DNA from: Armillaria gallica
Taxonomy: Eukaryota > Basidiomycota > Agaricomycetes > Agaricales > Physalacriaceae
DNA: 64,000 nt
Assembly: GCA_037576215.1 (NCBI GenBank)
Contig: JBANDB010000013.1
Location: 744,001 to 808,000, forward strand
Direction of reading: 5' to 3'
Shown here one piece after another: positions 45,714-57,224 of the stretch. The position numbers and the translations under genes were made by a program. Under the pieces are notes generated by a model. That model saw only the letters and a program-made list of their open reading frames with translations. It made no database searches and was not told the origin of the DNA. The number at the start of each line of letters is the position of its first letter. The first letter of the stretch is position 1.

Positions 45714-46350
45714 GTGGAAGTGAGCCATAATCTCGACTCACCCATTACAGTTCTGTCGATACCTCTCGGACAAACACACCCGAAATTTCGTGCCAGAGTC
45801 GCCGATCTACATGCCGCCCAACCATCCTACACCAGACTGTACCGTACGCTCCTCGCAGGTCCTCAATGCGTGCACCTCACTCTCGGCGTCGTGAACTTCA
45901 CCCACGAGTCTCTTCCGACTGCGCTTGTCATCCTTCACCGCCTCCAGACACTCCTCCCGCTCATAGCCGTGCCCCCGACTGTCACCCTTGACACTCTCGG
46001 CATCCTCAAGAGGGAAACCCGCCGTCGTACCCACGTTTTGTAGGCTGGCCCATCTTATCCTGAACCTCTGTTCATCCAAATAAACCTGATATTCCGTGAC
46101 GAAGGCTTTATCACTGATACGCGTCCTTTCAAGTTGCACATGACGCTCATGAACAGCACTGACAGAACACCCAGGATCAGCCGTTCATATATTACGGCAG
46201 GCTAATAGGTTAGATTGTTTCGGCGCAGGAGAGCGAGTACGCTGAGCTCCCGATGACTGTTTCGATGGTGTTGTACAATTCGCCAAGAGTTTATCTGCGC
46301 AAGATGGGATGCTGGGATGCAGACAACGCGTATGTGGAGCTCGTCTGAGC
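45714..46350 (+). pseudogene. 2H phosphoesterase (AKAP7/ASCC1-like), relic 5, least shifted
   Basis: One frame runs through VLSIPLGQTHPKFRARVADL, the first HxT motif HLTLGVVNFTHESLP (cac at 45873), ITLDTLG-like sequence and RRRTHVL, then TAG at 46041, then in the same frame LFIQINLIFRDEGFITDTRP and the second motif KLHMTLMNST (cac at 46137) to a TAA at 46203. So both catalytic signatures are in one frame, interrupted only by TGG to TAG. The C-terminal KMGCWDADNAYV block follows in another frame and is cut by a deletion. The first exon is missing. Confidence 0.65.
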
Positions 46351-46984
46351 TACTCTTTGGAATGCCGCTCGGCATGTCTCATGTCTCCCGCACTGCTATT
46401 AGATCGACGTGGCCGATATATACGTGTCAAGCTCACGCCCTTTCACCACATATGCTATCCAGCGTGTTGTACGGATAATGGTTTAGATGCCGCTACCTCT
46501 TGATTGGCCGCCGCATCCGTTCATCTTCGACGTCTCCGTCGAGGTCGTTTCGGCATGGAGAGGAAATTGTGGAGTCTCTGGGTCTCCTCTTTGACATCAA
46601 GCGAAGTGGGCGGGTCGCTTATACTCGAGGAGACCAAACAGCCCTTCATGGATAGCTTTCCGACACAGCGCGAGAGCTCATCTACAGTGTTCTTCTCCAG
46701 CTAAAGGAGACGTCCCAAATCTTCGTAGAGACACATATCAGTATATCAGGGCGTCTTTGATCACTACTCGGGGGCCACGAAGCACGTCTATTGCTTCATG
46801 GAGGTGAGGGAGTCGCCGTTAAAAGAATATCTGGTCGAATGCGCTTGGCGGTAACTTCCTCAGGCGAATTCGAACGAGTATAGAACCTTAGGCAAGTCGT
46901 TCACTGGAGCCATCGTCGTAGATTCTGAAGCTGAAGCTGACTGAAGTCTTTCTAGACGCAAAGCAGCATTTCTCTACCTCAAAG
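46351..46984. repeat. Segment downstream of relic 5
   Basis: Near copy of 37341-37900. Ends by joining to block C at about 46985. Confidence 0.45.
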
Positions 46985-48289
46985 GCCAGCTGCTGCGCTA
47001 CGACCGGTCTGCTGTCATCAGCCATCCCCTACAGAAAAGTGTTCGTCCGCCTTTCCGTCGACGAGCTAATCTCAACGTCGTCCGCGAGTCATGACTCCTT
47101 CCTTCCCTCCTGCACGTCCCATCTCCCTCTCTCGCTCGAAGCCAATAATAGCCCGACCTTCCATCCATCCATCCGCGTACTCACAGTGCCTCTGGTCACT
47201 CCCTGACGCTGACTAGGCACGGATTGTTAGCTTTGGTGCTGTGTATCCAATGGACTGCCTACCTCAAGCTCGACGTCGCGTATGGGCTCTCCGTTGGACG
47301 CATGGACTACGCGAACTCTAATAAGGGAAACATCCAATGGTAAGCATGGTCCAAACATAGCATTAGTGTAGACATACCCCTATGTATCCGTCCTAAAATG
47401 CAATATACGTCCAACTCGCATCATCTGCCTTAACGTCCGTCAAGCTGGCTAGTTCCTTGACTTTGGCACCCGCTGTTAGCTTCAGTGCTGTGTACCAAGC
47501 GGACTGCTTACCTCAAGCTCGACATCGCAGAGTTAAAAATCCGCGTACGAGCTCGCCGTTGAAGGAAAGGACTACAGGGGCGAAGGGAAAAAGCAAACGG
47601 TAAGAATGGCCCAAGTTTTCACAACATCAGTACACGTACCCCTTGAGCCCCAAGTCCGTCACCTCTCTATCATCCGCCTAGAGAACACCATCCACTCTTT
47701 CGTTGCGTACAGTGGCCGTTACGTTCAACCTTCGGTGAGTGCCAGCGAGAAAAGTCAGATCGAGAAGATGGTGTAGCCATCGATGCAGGTGTCGGAGGCG
47801 GTCATCCTTTTCAGGGGACATTCAATCGAAATCCGCCTGTGGAGAATGAGAGAAAGGTCAACCAAGGAAAACATATAAAGCTCAGCACGTACCCCCTCGT
47901 TAGGAGCTTGACGACGTCTTGAGGTAGACGGGGATCAAGCTATAGACAAGCAGTCAGAATATTATACAAAGTCTAAGAGAAATTAACTTACCATTGAACT
48001 CGACGACCAATCGACATGGCGGTCAAGAAGGCAAAAAATAGTCGGCTATCGAAACCCGCGCAACCGCCACTGAGTTCGAGTCACGAGATCACAACGCGTC
48101 CATAGATGCGCCAATGGTCAGGCAAGACGACCATCGCAGTGAGCTTAACATAAATGGGAGAGGAAGGCAAACTGAGAAGAGTGAACGAGGGCTATAGAAG
48201 GGGCGGAAATGGATGTAATGAGATATTCCCAGAGATGAATGCACCCTTCCAACAATCTCTTGGCTGCGAGAACATCACCTGATGACTTT
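46985..48289. repeat. Block C, copy 2
   Basis: Contains the same duplicated module as 22.1-23.0 kb (starts near 47225 and 47474), then continues farther than copy 1 into a region shared only with 56530-57225. No intact gene. Confidence 0.55.
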
Positions 48290-50490
48290 ACACGGCTGTC
48301 AACATGAAACGAATAACCAGCGCGTGCCGAAAACTGGAAGATTCGGGCAACGGCACATTTGATGTCTTCTTGAATTTGCTTGTTACTGTCAATCGAGTTG
48401 AGCCAAGAAGGAAATTCAAGTTGGAAAATGTTGTACTTAGTTTAGTGGTGCATGAACAAAAGACCCCAGGTCTCTACGCGAGTCTAACAAGCCATAAACG
48501 GGTTGCGATGCGAGAGGTGTTCTGAATTTCAGAACGCAGAAAGGTCTTGACGTGACGTTTGATTCGAGTCCGCTCGGGATGTCCGGCTCCATTGATGTCT
48601 TGTAAATGGAATGCTGGAGGTTGACTCTGAGTTCTGAAGGCACAAACGAGGCATAGTAGCACATGGATACTTTGACGAAGACTAGAATTTACCTCAATAA
48701 GTGTTACGGAGCCTTATCCATCCCGACAACGAGAGAAAAGGTTTGATTTCACTCATCAAACGAACCACAATTATAACAACATCACTGCAAAAGTTCGTTC
48801 CCCATAAATGGATGAAAATCAGGGACGGCCATGCGTCACTCAGATATGAGAATTGACCGACGAGAACAATCAGATAGGTAGCATCACCTGTCAAACAAAT
48901 TAGATGAGCTTTGAATGACGGCAGAAGAAGCGAAATCAAACCGGAAACCGGGATGGAAATTTGAACCCAAAAAGTCAGATGCCCTTGAACAACGAATTCA
49001 ATATCCGGAGATGGGGAGGGCCGTGGCTTGAGCGGTATTGAAATGAAGCTCAGAAGACTTGAAATACGTCAAGAAAATCCAGTACAAATGAAAAAATGGA
49101 CGGGTCAGGAGAGTACGACTGTAAGCAGGAACGAGGTCATTGCAGTGGAAGAATAAGCGCCGGTAACTTGATTAATTTCAAGACGCGTCAGCCACGTGCT
49201 CCCGTGGCTTTCTTCTTTCTATCATACTCCCATCTTTGCTCACACCTTTCGCTTTGTTCAACGCTCATTCCAATACATCCTTAACCCCGAGTACGTCTTC
49301 CAATGTTCAAGGATTCGGCAGCCCGATAATATTGATGGAATATGTCAGGGATATATCAACCGAGCTGCGCACACCACAAACCTCGCGCGCGTTCAGGGGT
49401 TCTTACTCTCTGCGCAGGTCTCAATCTCTGAAACACCCGCACTCAGACGCGCACCAACACCAACATCAACACCCTTCAACACCTCATCTTGTTCGACACT
49501 GATGGATCTGGTTTTTTCGTCGATTTGAAACAGATTTCACGCCGAGATGACGTATCGTCATTCGGCGAGCAAGGTCAAGATATTGTGCATGCGAGAGAGT
49601 AAAGGATGGGATGGCGGGATGGTGCAGGGGGGATTGAAGTAGACAGTCGGGGACACGGAGACACGCCGGGAATGGTATGTCCCTTTTCTCATTCTGTGTC
49701 CGCGCACTCATTCGCTTCTCAGCATGTTAAGAAACGCATGACTCCCTCCAGACTTCCAGAACTTGTTTTTGGCCTCAAGCTGGGCGCGCTTACACGCTTC
49801 TCAGCTCGATCCCGCAAGACTCTACCTCAAATGATCACTTCAAGAATTTCTGTTTCGTCTCAAGCAAAGTTGTAGACTCGGACTTTTCACTGGCACCCTA
49901 GCTAAGTGCCCTGTTTATTTACAGCAGCCAAGGCCCAGATGCTACCAACGGCGTCGAGCTCATCAAAATGGCACTGTAGATTTGGAGAGGCATATAACCC
50001 GCGTTTTCGTTCTCGGCTGGCGGCAATGAGGAGATTGGACGTGGTTTTGGTTGTAGGAGAAGGTGAGTCCGTTTGTTTCTCTCATCGTGTCGTCGTCTTA
50101 TTCCCCATTACGCTGTATCAGGTTGACCTCACAGGGATAACATATATTCACGGCGTCACCTCCACTTCGTCCTTCCGATAAGTGCGTTATCACCGTTTTG
50201 CCTGGTATTGGTTGACTTACAGCTACGAACTTCGGTGCCCATCAACTCCAGATTACTACACACGACGCATTTTCGTTTGTTTTGCCCTTTCCCGCTTTGG
50301 ATGCAGTACGTTCCAGCTCTATATTACAGGTATCTGCTTACAGTCATTCAGGTCGACTCTTAGGACCACTCCCATGGTAACACTCGACACAAATTGGGTA
50401 TGTACTATGTGGCGGGTTGGCGCGGTGGGAGCGATGGGAAGCAAGGGATGGGCAGAACAGGAGTTCGATTGGTGGTGGGCCTATAGATTT
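48290..50490. repeat. Block D, copy 2 (two internal deletions)
   Basis: Follows block C directly, as at 57225. About 1 kb corresponding to 57430-58435 is missing at about 48495, and the second 330-bp repeat region is missing at about 49895. The minus-strand hydrophobic peptides (YLIVLVGQFSYLSDAWP) are recognisable. Confidence 0.55.
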
Positions 50491-50609
50491 CTCGACTGGT
50501 ATCGCTCCCTACGCACTCAAGCCCACGGACTTTTGACTGGGGCTGACCGTGGGAGAGGAAATGTAGACGCTTAAGAAGGCGCTTTACACACAGCTTCCAC
50601 CCTACAGCC
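50491..50609 (+). promoter_or_regulatory. Upstream block of DUF6535 copy 5
   Basis: Only the right 120 bp of the copy 1/3 type upstream block, fused at CTATAGATTTCTCGACTGG to the end of block D (GGTGGTGGGC). Contains GAGGAAATGTAGACGCTTAA at 50554-50573. Confidence 0.45.
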
Positions 50610-53391
50610 ATGCCATCTGCCCATACCATCCAGGACAATGACAACGACAGCCACTCATCGGCGTCTGACGCCTCTGAGAGTGAAGCTCATTCAAGGATCT
50701 CCCGAGATCATGATCCAGAGGTCGAGAATTTGATGTCTCATTCCCCACGTCGACGACGCAAGACGAGACGCAGGACAATGGGCATGGAACGTCCTGAGTA
50801 TATCAACAAAGGTGCACCTATTCTTCTCTCCCATGGACGCCCGTCTCATGAAGAGCTTAGGGAATGATCCATTTGACTACGAAAAGAAATTCGCAGAGGA
50901 TAAACGGGGCGAGGAGCTGGGGTCAGCGGCCAGGGTGTGGAGAACATACCTTGAAGAATGTGCTGCATCTGATGGCGAGATGGTCTAGATGTTCTCCTTG
51001 TCTTTGTGAGTACAATCCGTCCTGGAATAGGGAATCCTTTCATTCATAGAAGAAAAGGCTGGTCTTTTCTCGGCGGTTGTCGTCGCTCAGACATCACAAA
51101 GTCTCCAGGTTGACTACGGCGAAGTCACCACCTTACTTTTAATCGAGCTTATCAATGTCCAACGATCGGCATCGAACGGTTCCCTCGTAAACGACGTCCC
51201 CCGTTCAGACCTCGCTTTTCGTCCCTCGACGTCCGACTCGTGGGTCAATGGCTTGTGGTTCACCAGCCTCTCCCTGAGTCTCACTGCTGCTCTGTTCGCT
51301 GTTTTGACAAAGCAGTGGATCCACCAGTACTTGTCTGTTCCTTCAGGAACACCTAGGGACAGATGCCATGTGCGTCAATTCCGTTACATGGGTCTGGAGC
51401 AATGGTGTGTGGGCCTCATTATTGGACTCCTTCCTGTCCTAATGAGTGCATCGCTAGCTGTGTTCCTTGTGGGGCTGGTTCTTTTTATTATCCCCTTGCG
51501 TGTGTCTATTGCCAGTGTTGTTGGAGCAATCACCTTCACATCATGTTCTGCCTATATTGTCACCAATTTCCTTCCAATCGTATATCCCTCGTGCCCTTAC
51601 AGGACTCCGCTGTCACAGTACATGTTCCCTCTCTACGCATATATACGGCGGCGAATTCCTGGATTTTCCACTGCCCACACACTAAGGGAGGCTGAGAGTA
51701 TGACTGTCCGCAATAGTGCGGATGAAATGGACGTGCATGCACTTGTCTGGCTCATTAACATGTCATCGAACCCCAGCGTGGAGAGCATTGTGATAGAATC
51801 CACGAGTGCTTTACCGCTCAAGTCTGTGGATACTTTCAAGCGCAGTATAGACAATACGAATGTCTTTCTCGCATGTTCGCAAGCCCTTGAACGCCTTGCC
51901 CGCGATCCAGATGTATCTGTGCACGAAAGTAAAGTGGACCGTCTCATTCGAGCCACCCTCCGCTTCACAAGCTTACCCTATATCATCCATCTGCCACAAC
52001 CGGCCAAAGACTGCTCCTCTACCCTCTATGCAGACCTTCTGTGTATTCACCTCAACTGTGTAGAGGAGGTCCGGGAATTGGTCATGTCCAACCTGATAGC
52101 CTCAGACGATGACCATACAGCTCTTCGCTTACAGCCTATAATATGGGCACATCTTCGGCGGGTCTTATTCAATTATCCCAGTCCTGATCAACTCGCGGTG
52201 ATGCAGATGCTGTTCGTTGAGATACCATCGTTGTATTGGAAGGCCGACTATGTCCCCACTACCTATACCCTCGAGAGTTTCGGAATGAAAATCCCCTCTG
52301 AATCCGACGATGGCGAAATGACCCTTCGGATGGCGATTCAGAGGTCTTTGTACATATATGTCGCTGAGAACATACTTCACGATTACATGCTCCTCCAGCC
52401 CACCATTTTCCGCCAGAATGACGGCGACGAAAAGTATCCGCGACTCTGTCTTCTCTTGAGCATGGCCGGCTCGCGCTCTATGCGAAGCATATGCGCCTCT
52501 TCCTTTGCTTTTAATCAAAGTTTGTTCATCATGATAGTGCAAAGCATTGATGACCTCGTGGATATTGCATCACCCTACAAGGATAACGATAATCGTCACA
52601 CTGTTCTGGAATTTCTATACACGTTCATCACCTCCGTCGAATTCGACGATCATTTAACCCCCCTCGAACAATCATCTGCCTTGACGATATTCTTTCGTGT
52701 TCTAAATTCCACATCATCTCACCCACCATGCCTCCAGAAATATTGGTGCACGCCGCAACTGGCCATTAAACTTATCCGACTCTCTTTGATGGACGTTAGG
52801 CATAATACCGACAAACTAGGTACCTATTTGTTCAAGCACACTTCCTTCACAAACGAGACGCTGGCTTCTTTTGTATCGGATCTCTTTGAAGAATCGCGCA
52901 CAGAGATCAACGGTTATGCTCTAGTGTCATTTTTGCGCCTGATTATCGCCGGACTGGGATCCGAAGATTTGGATGTTCATATACGCCAGCAATCACTGGA
53001 ATATTTGTACGAGCCGGACAATCTGTTCACTTCTTGCACTACCCTCATGGAGTGGAATGACACCTGGACTCTTCGTTGTCTCGCTCTCCTCCATCCCGGA
53101 CACGATTCCTGGCCAGGCTGTCTACAGCGGCTGGAAGACTTTGAAGGGAAAGAATACCTGGTCGCAGATTTCAAGGCGTTTATCCAAGCTGGGTGTGTGG
53201 GTGCATTTGGGGAGGATGACATGACATATTCCAGTTCTATTTATTCCAGTTCTATTGTATCATTCCAGGAAGAGAACGACAGAACTCTGCAGCATCTTTG
53301 GTCAACGGTGCGGCATAGGGTCCAGCGGTTTATTGCTGGAAAGCCTCGTCGCGAGGAGATAGAATTGTCGAGTAATGACAACAGGGTGTAG
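50610..53391 (+). pseudogene. DUF6535 membrane protein, copy 5 (19-nt exon 2 deletion)
   Basis: Exons 50610-50811, 50861-51005 and 51058-53391. In exon 2 the coding sequence between two GGT triplets is lost (19 nt near 50983), so the frame reaches TAG immediately. Intron 2 is 52 nt. Exon 3 has an in-frame 12-nt loss between two GTC triplets (removes four residues of the first membrane segment) and is then open for 777 codons to the stop. Membrane segments 2-4 and the full C-terminal part are undamaged. It is one event away from intact, which suggests a recent lesion. Confidence 0.75.
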
Positions 53392-53534
53392 TCTACATCA
53401 TCAATTCCATACTAAATAATACTTCTGAGAGTGTGCACAGCACATTGAGACGGATGCGTCTCCACCTCGTCATCTGCGCATGCGATGTTCCCTCGCCTAG
53501 GTAGCCCATCATTTTTTCTTAACTTAGTTGCCCA
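53392..53534. repeat. Truncated 3' flank of DUF6535 unit 5
   Basis: Only the first 140 bp of the flank remain. No 2H relic follows; the sequence changes to the LRR block near TGCCCAGAACTGGTCG. Confidence 0.5.
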
Positions 53535-54612
53535 GAACTGGTCGTCCTTCACTAGAGCCATCGTCGTCGATCCTGAAGCTGAAGTCTTTCTCGACACAAA
53601 GCAGCTCTTCTTCACTACCTCAAGAAATGATTGACTGCATCTTACCTTCTCACATCCCCACGCTTTGGTCATGGTCCCTTGTCTGTCGCTCGAGCCCGTG
53701 AGCACTTGTTCCGAGGGGCAGACATCCTGGCGTCGCATCGCTAATCCTTCCACAATCTATGCTTCTTTTTGCCAGATATCGCGCATACAGTCAAATCGCT
53801 GATTGGAGTCACACCCGGAGAAGAAGGTGGTGTCCTTCCATACCTTGGCATTCTGCAACCTCTACCTCGATTGGAGAAAATCGTGGTCACTTGTACCGAG
53901 TGGAGCAGTGTTCTGGGAAGTCGTATCTAGCCTTACTCATCTTCGTCAATTGGCACTGGTCTTCCCTCGATATGCACCCTCTATTCCTTGGTGTCGACTC
54001 GCGTGGAGGAGCTATGTCTCACGGATGAGTTTATGAGCGACGACGTTTGCCGGCATGACAGTCATGGAAGTGGGCCTGCTGGAATGGTGGATCCGAAATC
54101 TTGAATGCTGCAAGAACAGTGATATCCAACGTGTTACGTTTCATGTCTGCTACGACTCTGAATATCCTTCTTCGGATAATTATTCGGTTCGACGGAAGCT
54201 GGACAAGGCTTCTGCGGCGATGAGTTCTCTTCGTACGGTGGAGACCGTTGCGATGTTGCTAGACAAGGCTACCATAAGATAGTCGTGCACTGGGTGGCCG
54301 TTCCCATCTCCTGCCGCCACGGTGCTACATCATACATTTCCAACACGATGGTATCATTCGCTTTGCATTTCTCTATCGAAACTTCATTCGTACAGGAAAC
54401 CGCGACGCTGGTGTCTATTGAGGAAATATCAACTTGGCTCTGGAGACTGGTTATAAATCTTGTCTGTCCCAATACTCGTAAATACTATATTTCGCTACCA
54501 TTTCATCCCTATTAAGAGTCGACTCTCCTTCGGTGGCGTACCGTCTAGTGAATATCTGCTCGGTGATCATTCAAACTACGCTTCGCATATCCTCATGCTG
54601 TTCGACTTCTAC
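53535..54612 (+). pseudogene. F-box-associated LRR relic, longer copy
   Basis: Contains SSLTHLRQLALVFPRYAPSI near 53925-53985 and IQRVTFHVCYDSEYPS with MSSLRTVETVAM near 54120-54255, typical of leucine-rich C-terminal parts. Frames change between segments. The first part matches 12.8-13.2 kb, the last part (54283-54612) matches 18.95-19.32 kb. Confidence 0.45.
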
Positions 54613-55790
54613 TTTGTCCCCAGCATTACCTTCCTCGTCTTCATCATCACCCTCCCCTTCATTTTCTTTGTCCTCATCATCAGAAGGGCTGTAATCCGCG
54701 ATGCCGCGCCATTCATCTAAGATGTTGTTTCCTAACTCAACGGTGAGAAAACTCTCAAACGAAACATACAGGGACACATACGTAGCTCAATAGAGTTCTC
54801 CTTGACAAGGAACTTGGGTTTGAAGTGCATCTGTTTCCTTTTTTGCAACTTGTATGCTTTGGTAAACTCGTCCGTATAATCTTTGTCCTTGAAGTCAATC
54901 ATGGCATCCTTGATATCTTGTTCGAATGCTCTGAAGTCGAACAGCACGGACTCCGGTTGCCCAAGAACTTTCCGCTGTTCGAGAGCCCTTGGTGCGTAGG
55001 CAATCAAAGATTGGGCAAAATGAGCTGCTGAACTATGCGCAAAATCAGTGATACTGATAGAACCCATCTGTATGTTCCCCAGGTGATCCGCCCTCTCAAC
55101 GTCTTGCACTTCCGCCCGAAGAAGCACTAAACGATACCGTTTGTTTGCATATTCAATGATAGATGAGCATGCCGCATCGGCTGCTGCTATGGCCGGTTTC
55201 CCTTTCTCATTAGAACCACACTCTGGCACGCAACGATTCAGCGCGGAAGAGAATACACATAGATTGCCCAAGGCAACAAGATTCAAGAGTCCATCTCTCG
55301 TGCTGATAGAAGGCACATGAATATCGTGGCCTAGCGTAATAGTTAGCACGGAACGAGACTAAGCCTTTAAAGGTTTAGTTTCGAGTTCAACACGCCCATT
55401 ACATATAATCGCGGAGAAGTAGCACATCATGCGGAGAAGGACCTCCTGAAACTCCAAATGCAGATCATCCGTAATTATATAACCAAGCATGCTTGTGTGA
55501 ACCCAGCCAGAAACCGACTTTTGCAGAGCCGACGTCGTATAGAAGCGGTGGCCTTTCGCAATCGTGTTTCGAGGGTTAACACCGCATAGTGCATATCCGG
55601 GCGTATACAACTGCAGGACATTTTAATGTACGTTCCATATCCATAATTCAGGACTCACAAAGTCAATCCTGGTTCAAGCACAACTAACTCCGCCTCCCAT
55701 TTTTCCGAGTCGGGAATAAATCCTGGCGCCCAATCTCCCAAATACTCATCAATGCAACTGTCATTGACCGTACTTTCAGATCGTCGGCTG
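54571..55790 (-). pseudogene. JmjC/cupin-like gene, C-terminal part
   Basis: On the minus strand three pieces follow in order: YLGDWAPGFIPDSEKWEAEL and VVLEPG (55740-55660); a frame 55610-55359 with GHRFYTTSALQKSV and WVHTSMLGYI; after an in-frame TAG, 55349-54782 with VPSISTRDGLLNLVALGNLC; and, over a 50-nt intron (54732-54781), an acidic tail SPSDDEDKENEGEGDDEDEE to 54571. The order resembles large JmjC-type proteins common in mushrooms. The 48-nt intron at 55611-55658 does not join in phase. The N-terminal catalytic part is missing because block C starts at about 55775. Confidence 0.45.
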
Positions 55791-57224
55791 CTATCATCGG
55801 CCATCCCTTACAGAACAGCCGTTCATCCGCCTTTCCGTCGACAAGCCGACCCGCATCCGAGCCCCGAAATCCACATCCGGCGACCCTCTCAACGTCGTCC
55901 ACACCCTGCGAGTTGCCTCTCCGTCCCTTCAACGCCATCCGCGAGTCGCGACTCCTTCCCTCCCTCATGCACGCCCTGTTTAATAATAGACGCGACCCCT
56001 ACCTCCCTCCTGCACGTCCCATCTCCCTCTCTCCCTCGGGCTAATAATAGCCCGACCCTCCATCTGTCCATCCGCGCACCTACAGTGCCTCCCTGCCACT
56101 GACTAAGCACGGATTGTTAGCTTCGGTGCTGTGTATCCAATGGACTGCCTACCTCAAGCTCGACGTCACGTACGGGCTCGCCGTTGGACGCATGGACTAC
56201 GCGAACTCTAAGGAAGGGAAGTATCCAATGGTAAGCATGGTCCACGCATAGTATTAGTGTAGACGTACCCCCATGTATCCGTCCTAAAATGCAATATACG
56301 TCCAGCTCGCATCATCCGCCTCAACGTCCATCAAGCTGGCTAGTTCCTTGACTTTAGCACCCGTTGTTAGCTTCAGTGCTGTGTATCGAACAGACTGCTT
56401 ACCTCAAGTTCGACGTCGCAGAGTGAATTATCCACGTACGAGCTCGCCGTTGAAGGAATGGACTACAGGGAGGAAGGGAAAAAGCAAACGGTAAGAATCG
56501 CCCAAGTTTTCACAATATCAGTACACGTACCTCTTGAGCCCCAAGTCCGTCACCTCTCTATCATCCGCCGCGAGAACACCATCCACTCTTTGGTTGCGTA
56601 CAGTGGGCGTTCAACCTTCGGTGAGTGCCAGCGAGAAAGGCCGGGTCGAGAAGATGGTGCAGCCATTGATGCAGGTGTCAGAGGCGGCCATCCTTTTCAG
56701 GGGTCGTTCAATCGAAATCCACCTGTGGAGGATGAGAGAAAGGTTAACCAAGGAAAACATTTAAAGCTCAGCACGTACCCTGCTTGCACGAATTCATCTC
56801 GTGACAACGTCTTGAGGTAGACGGGGGATCAACCTACAGACAAGCAGTCGGAAAAATATACAAAGTCTAAGAGAAATTAGCTTACAATTGAACTCGACGA
56901 CCAATCGACATGGCGGTCAAGAAGGCAAAAAATAGTTGGCTATCGAAACCCGCCCAACCGGCACTGAGTTCAAGTCACAAGACCACAACGCGTCCATAGA
57001 TGCGACGCGGGAAACTCGCCAATGGTCGTGCAAGACGATCATCACAGTGAGCTCAACATAAATGGGAGAGGAAGGCGAGCTGAGAATAGTGAACGAGGGA
57101 TATAGAAAAGGAGGAAATGGGGAAGAGGTGATGGGATGAGATATTCCCAGAGATCTCAGACGAATGCACCCTTTTATACCCTTCCAACAATCTCTTGGCT
57201 GCGAGAACATCACCTGATGACCTT
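55775..57224. repeat. Block C, copy 3
   Basis: Most complete copy. The doubled module begins near 56113 and 56364 (offset 251 bp). The right part is shared with 47640-48290 and runs into block D without a break. Confidence 0.55.

Noticed and set aside
55752..56102. 116-residue plus-strand Pro/Ser/His-rich frame in block C
   Set aside because: The frame is not kept in the 22-kb and 47-kb copies of the block, which indicates chance openness.
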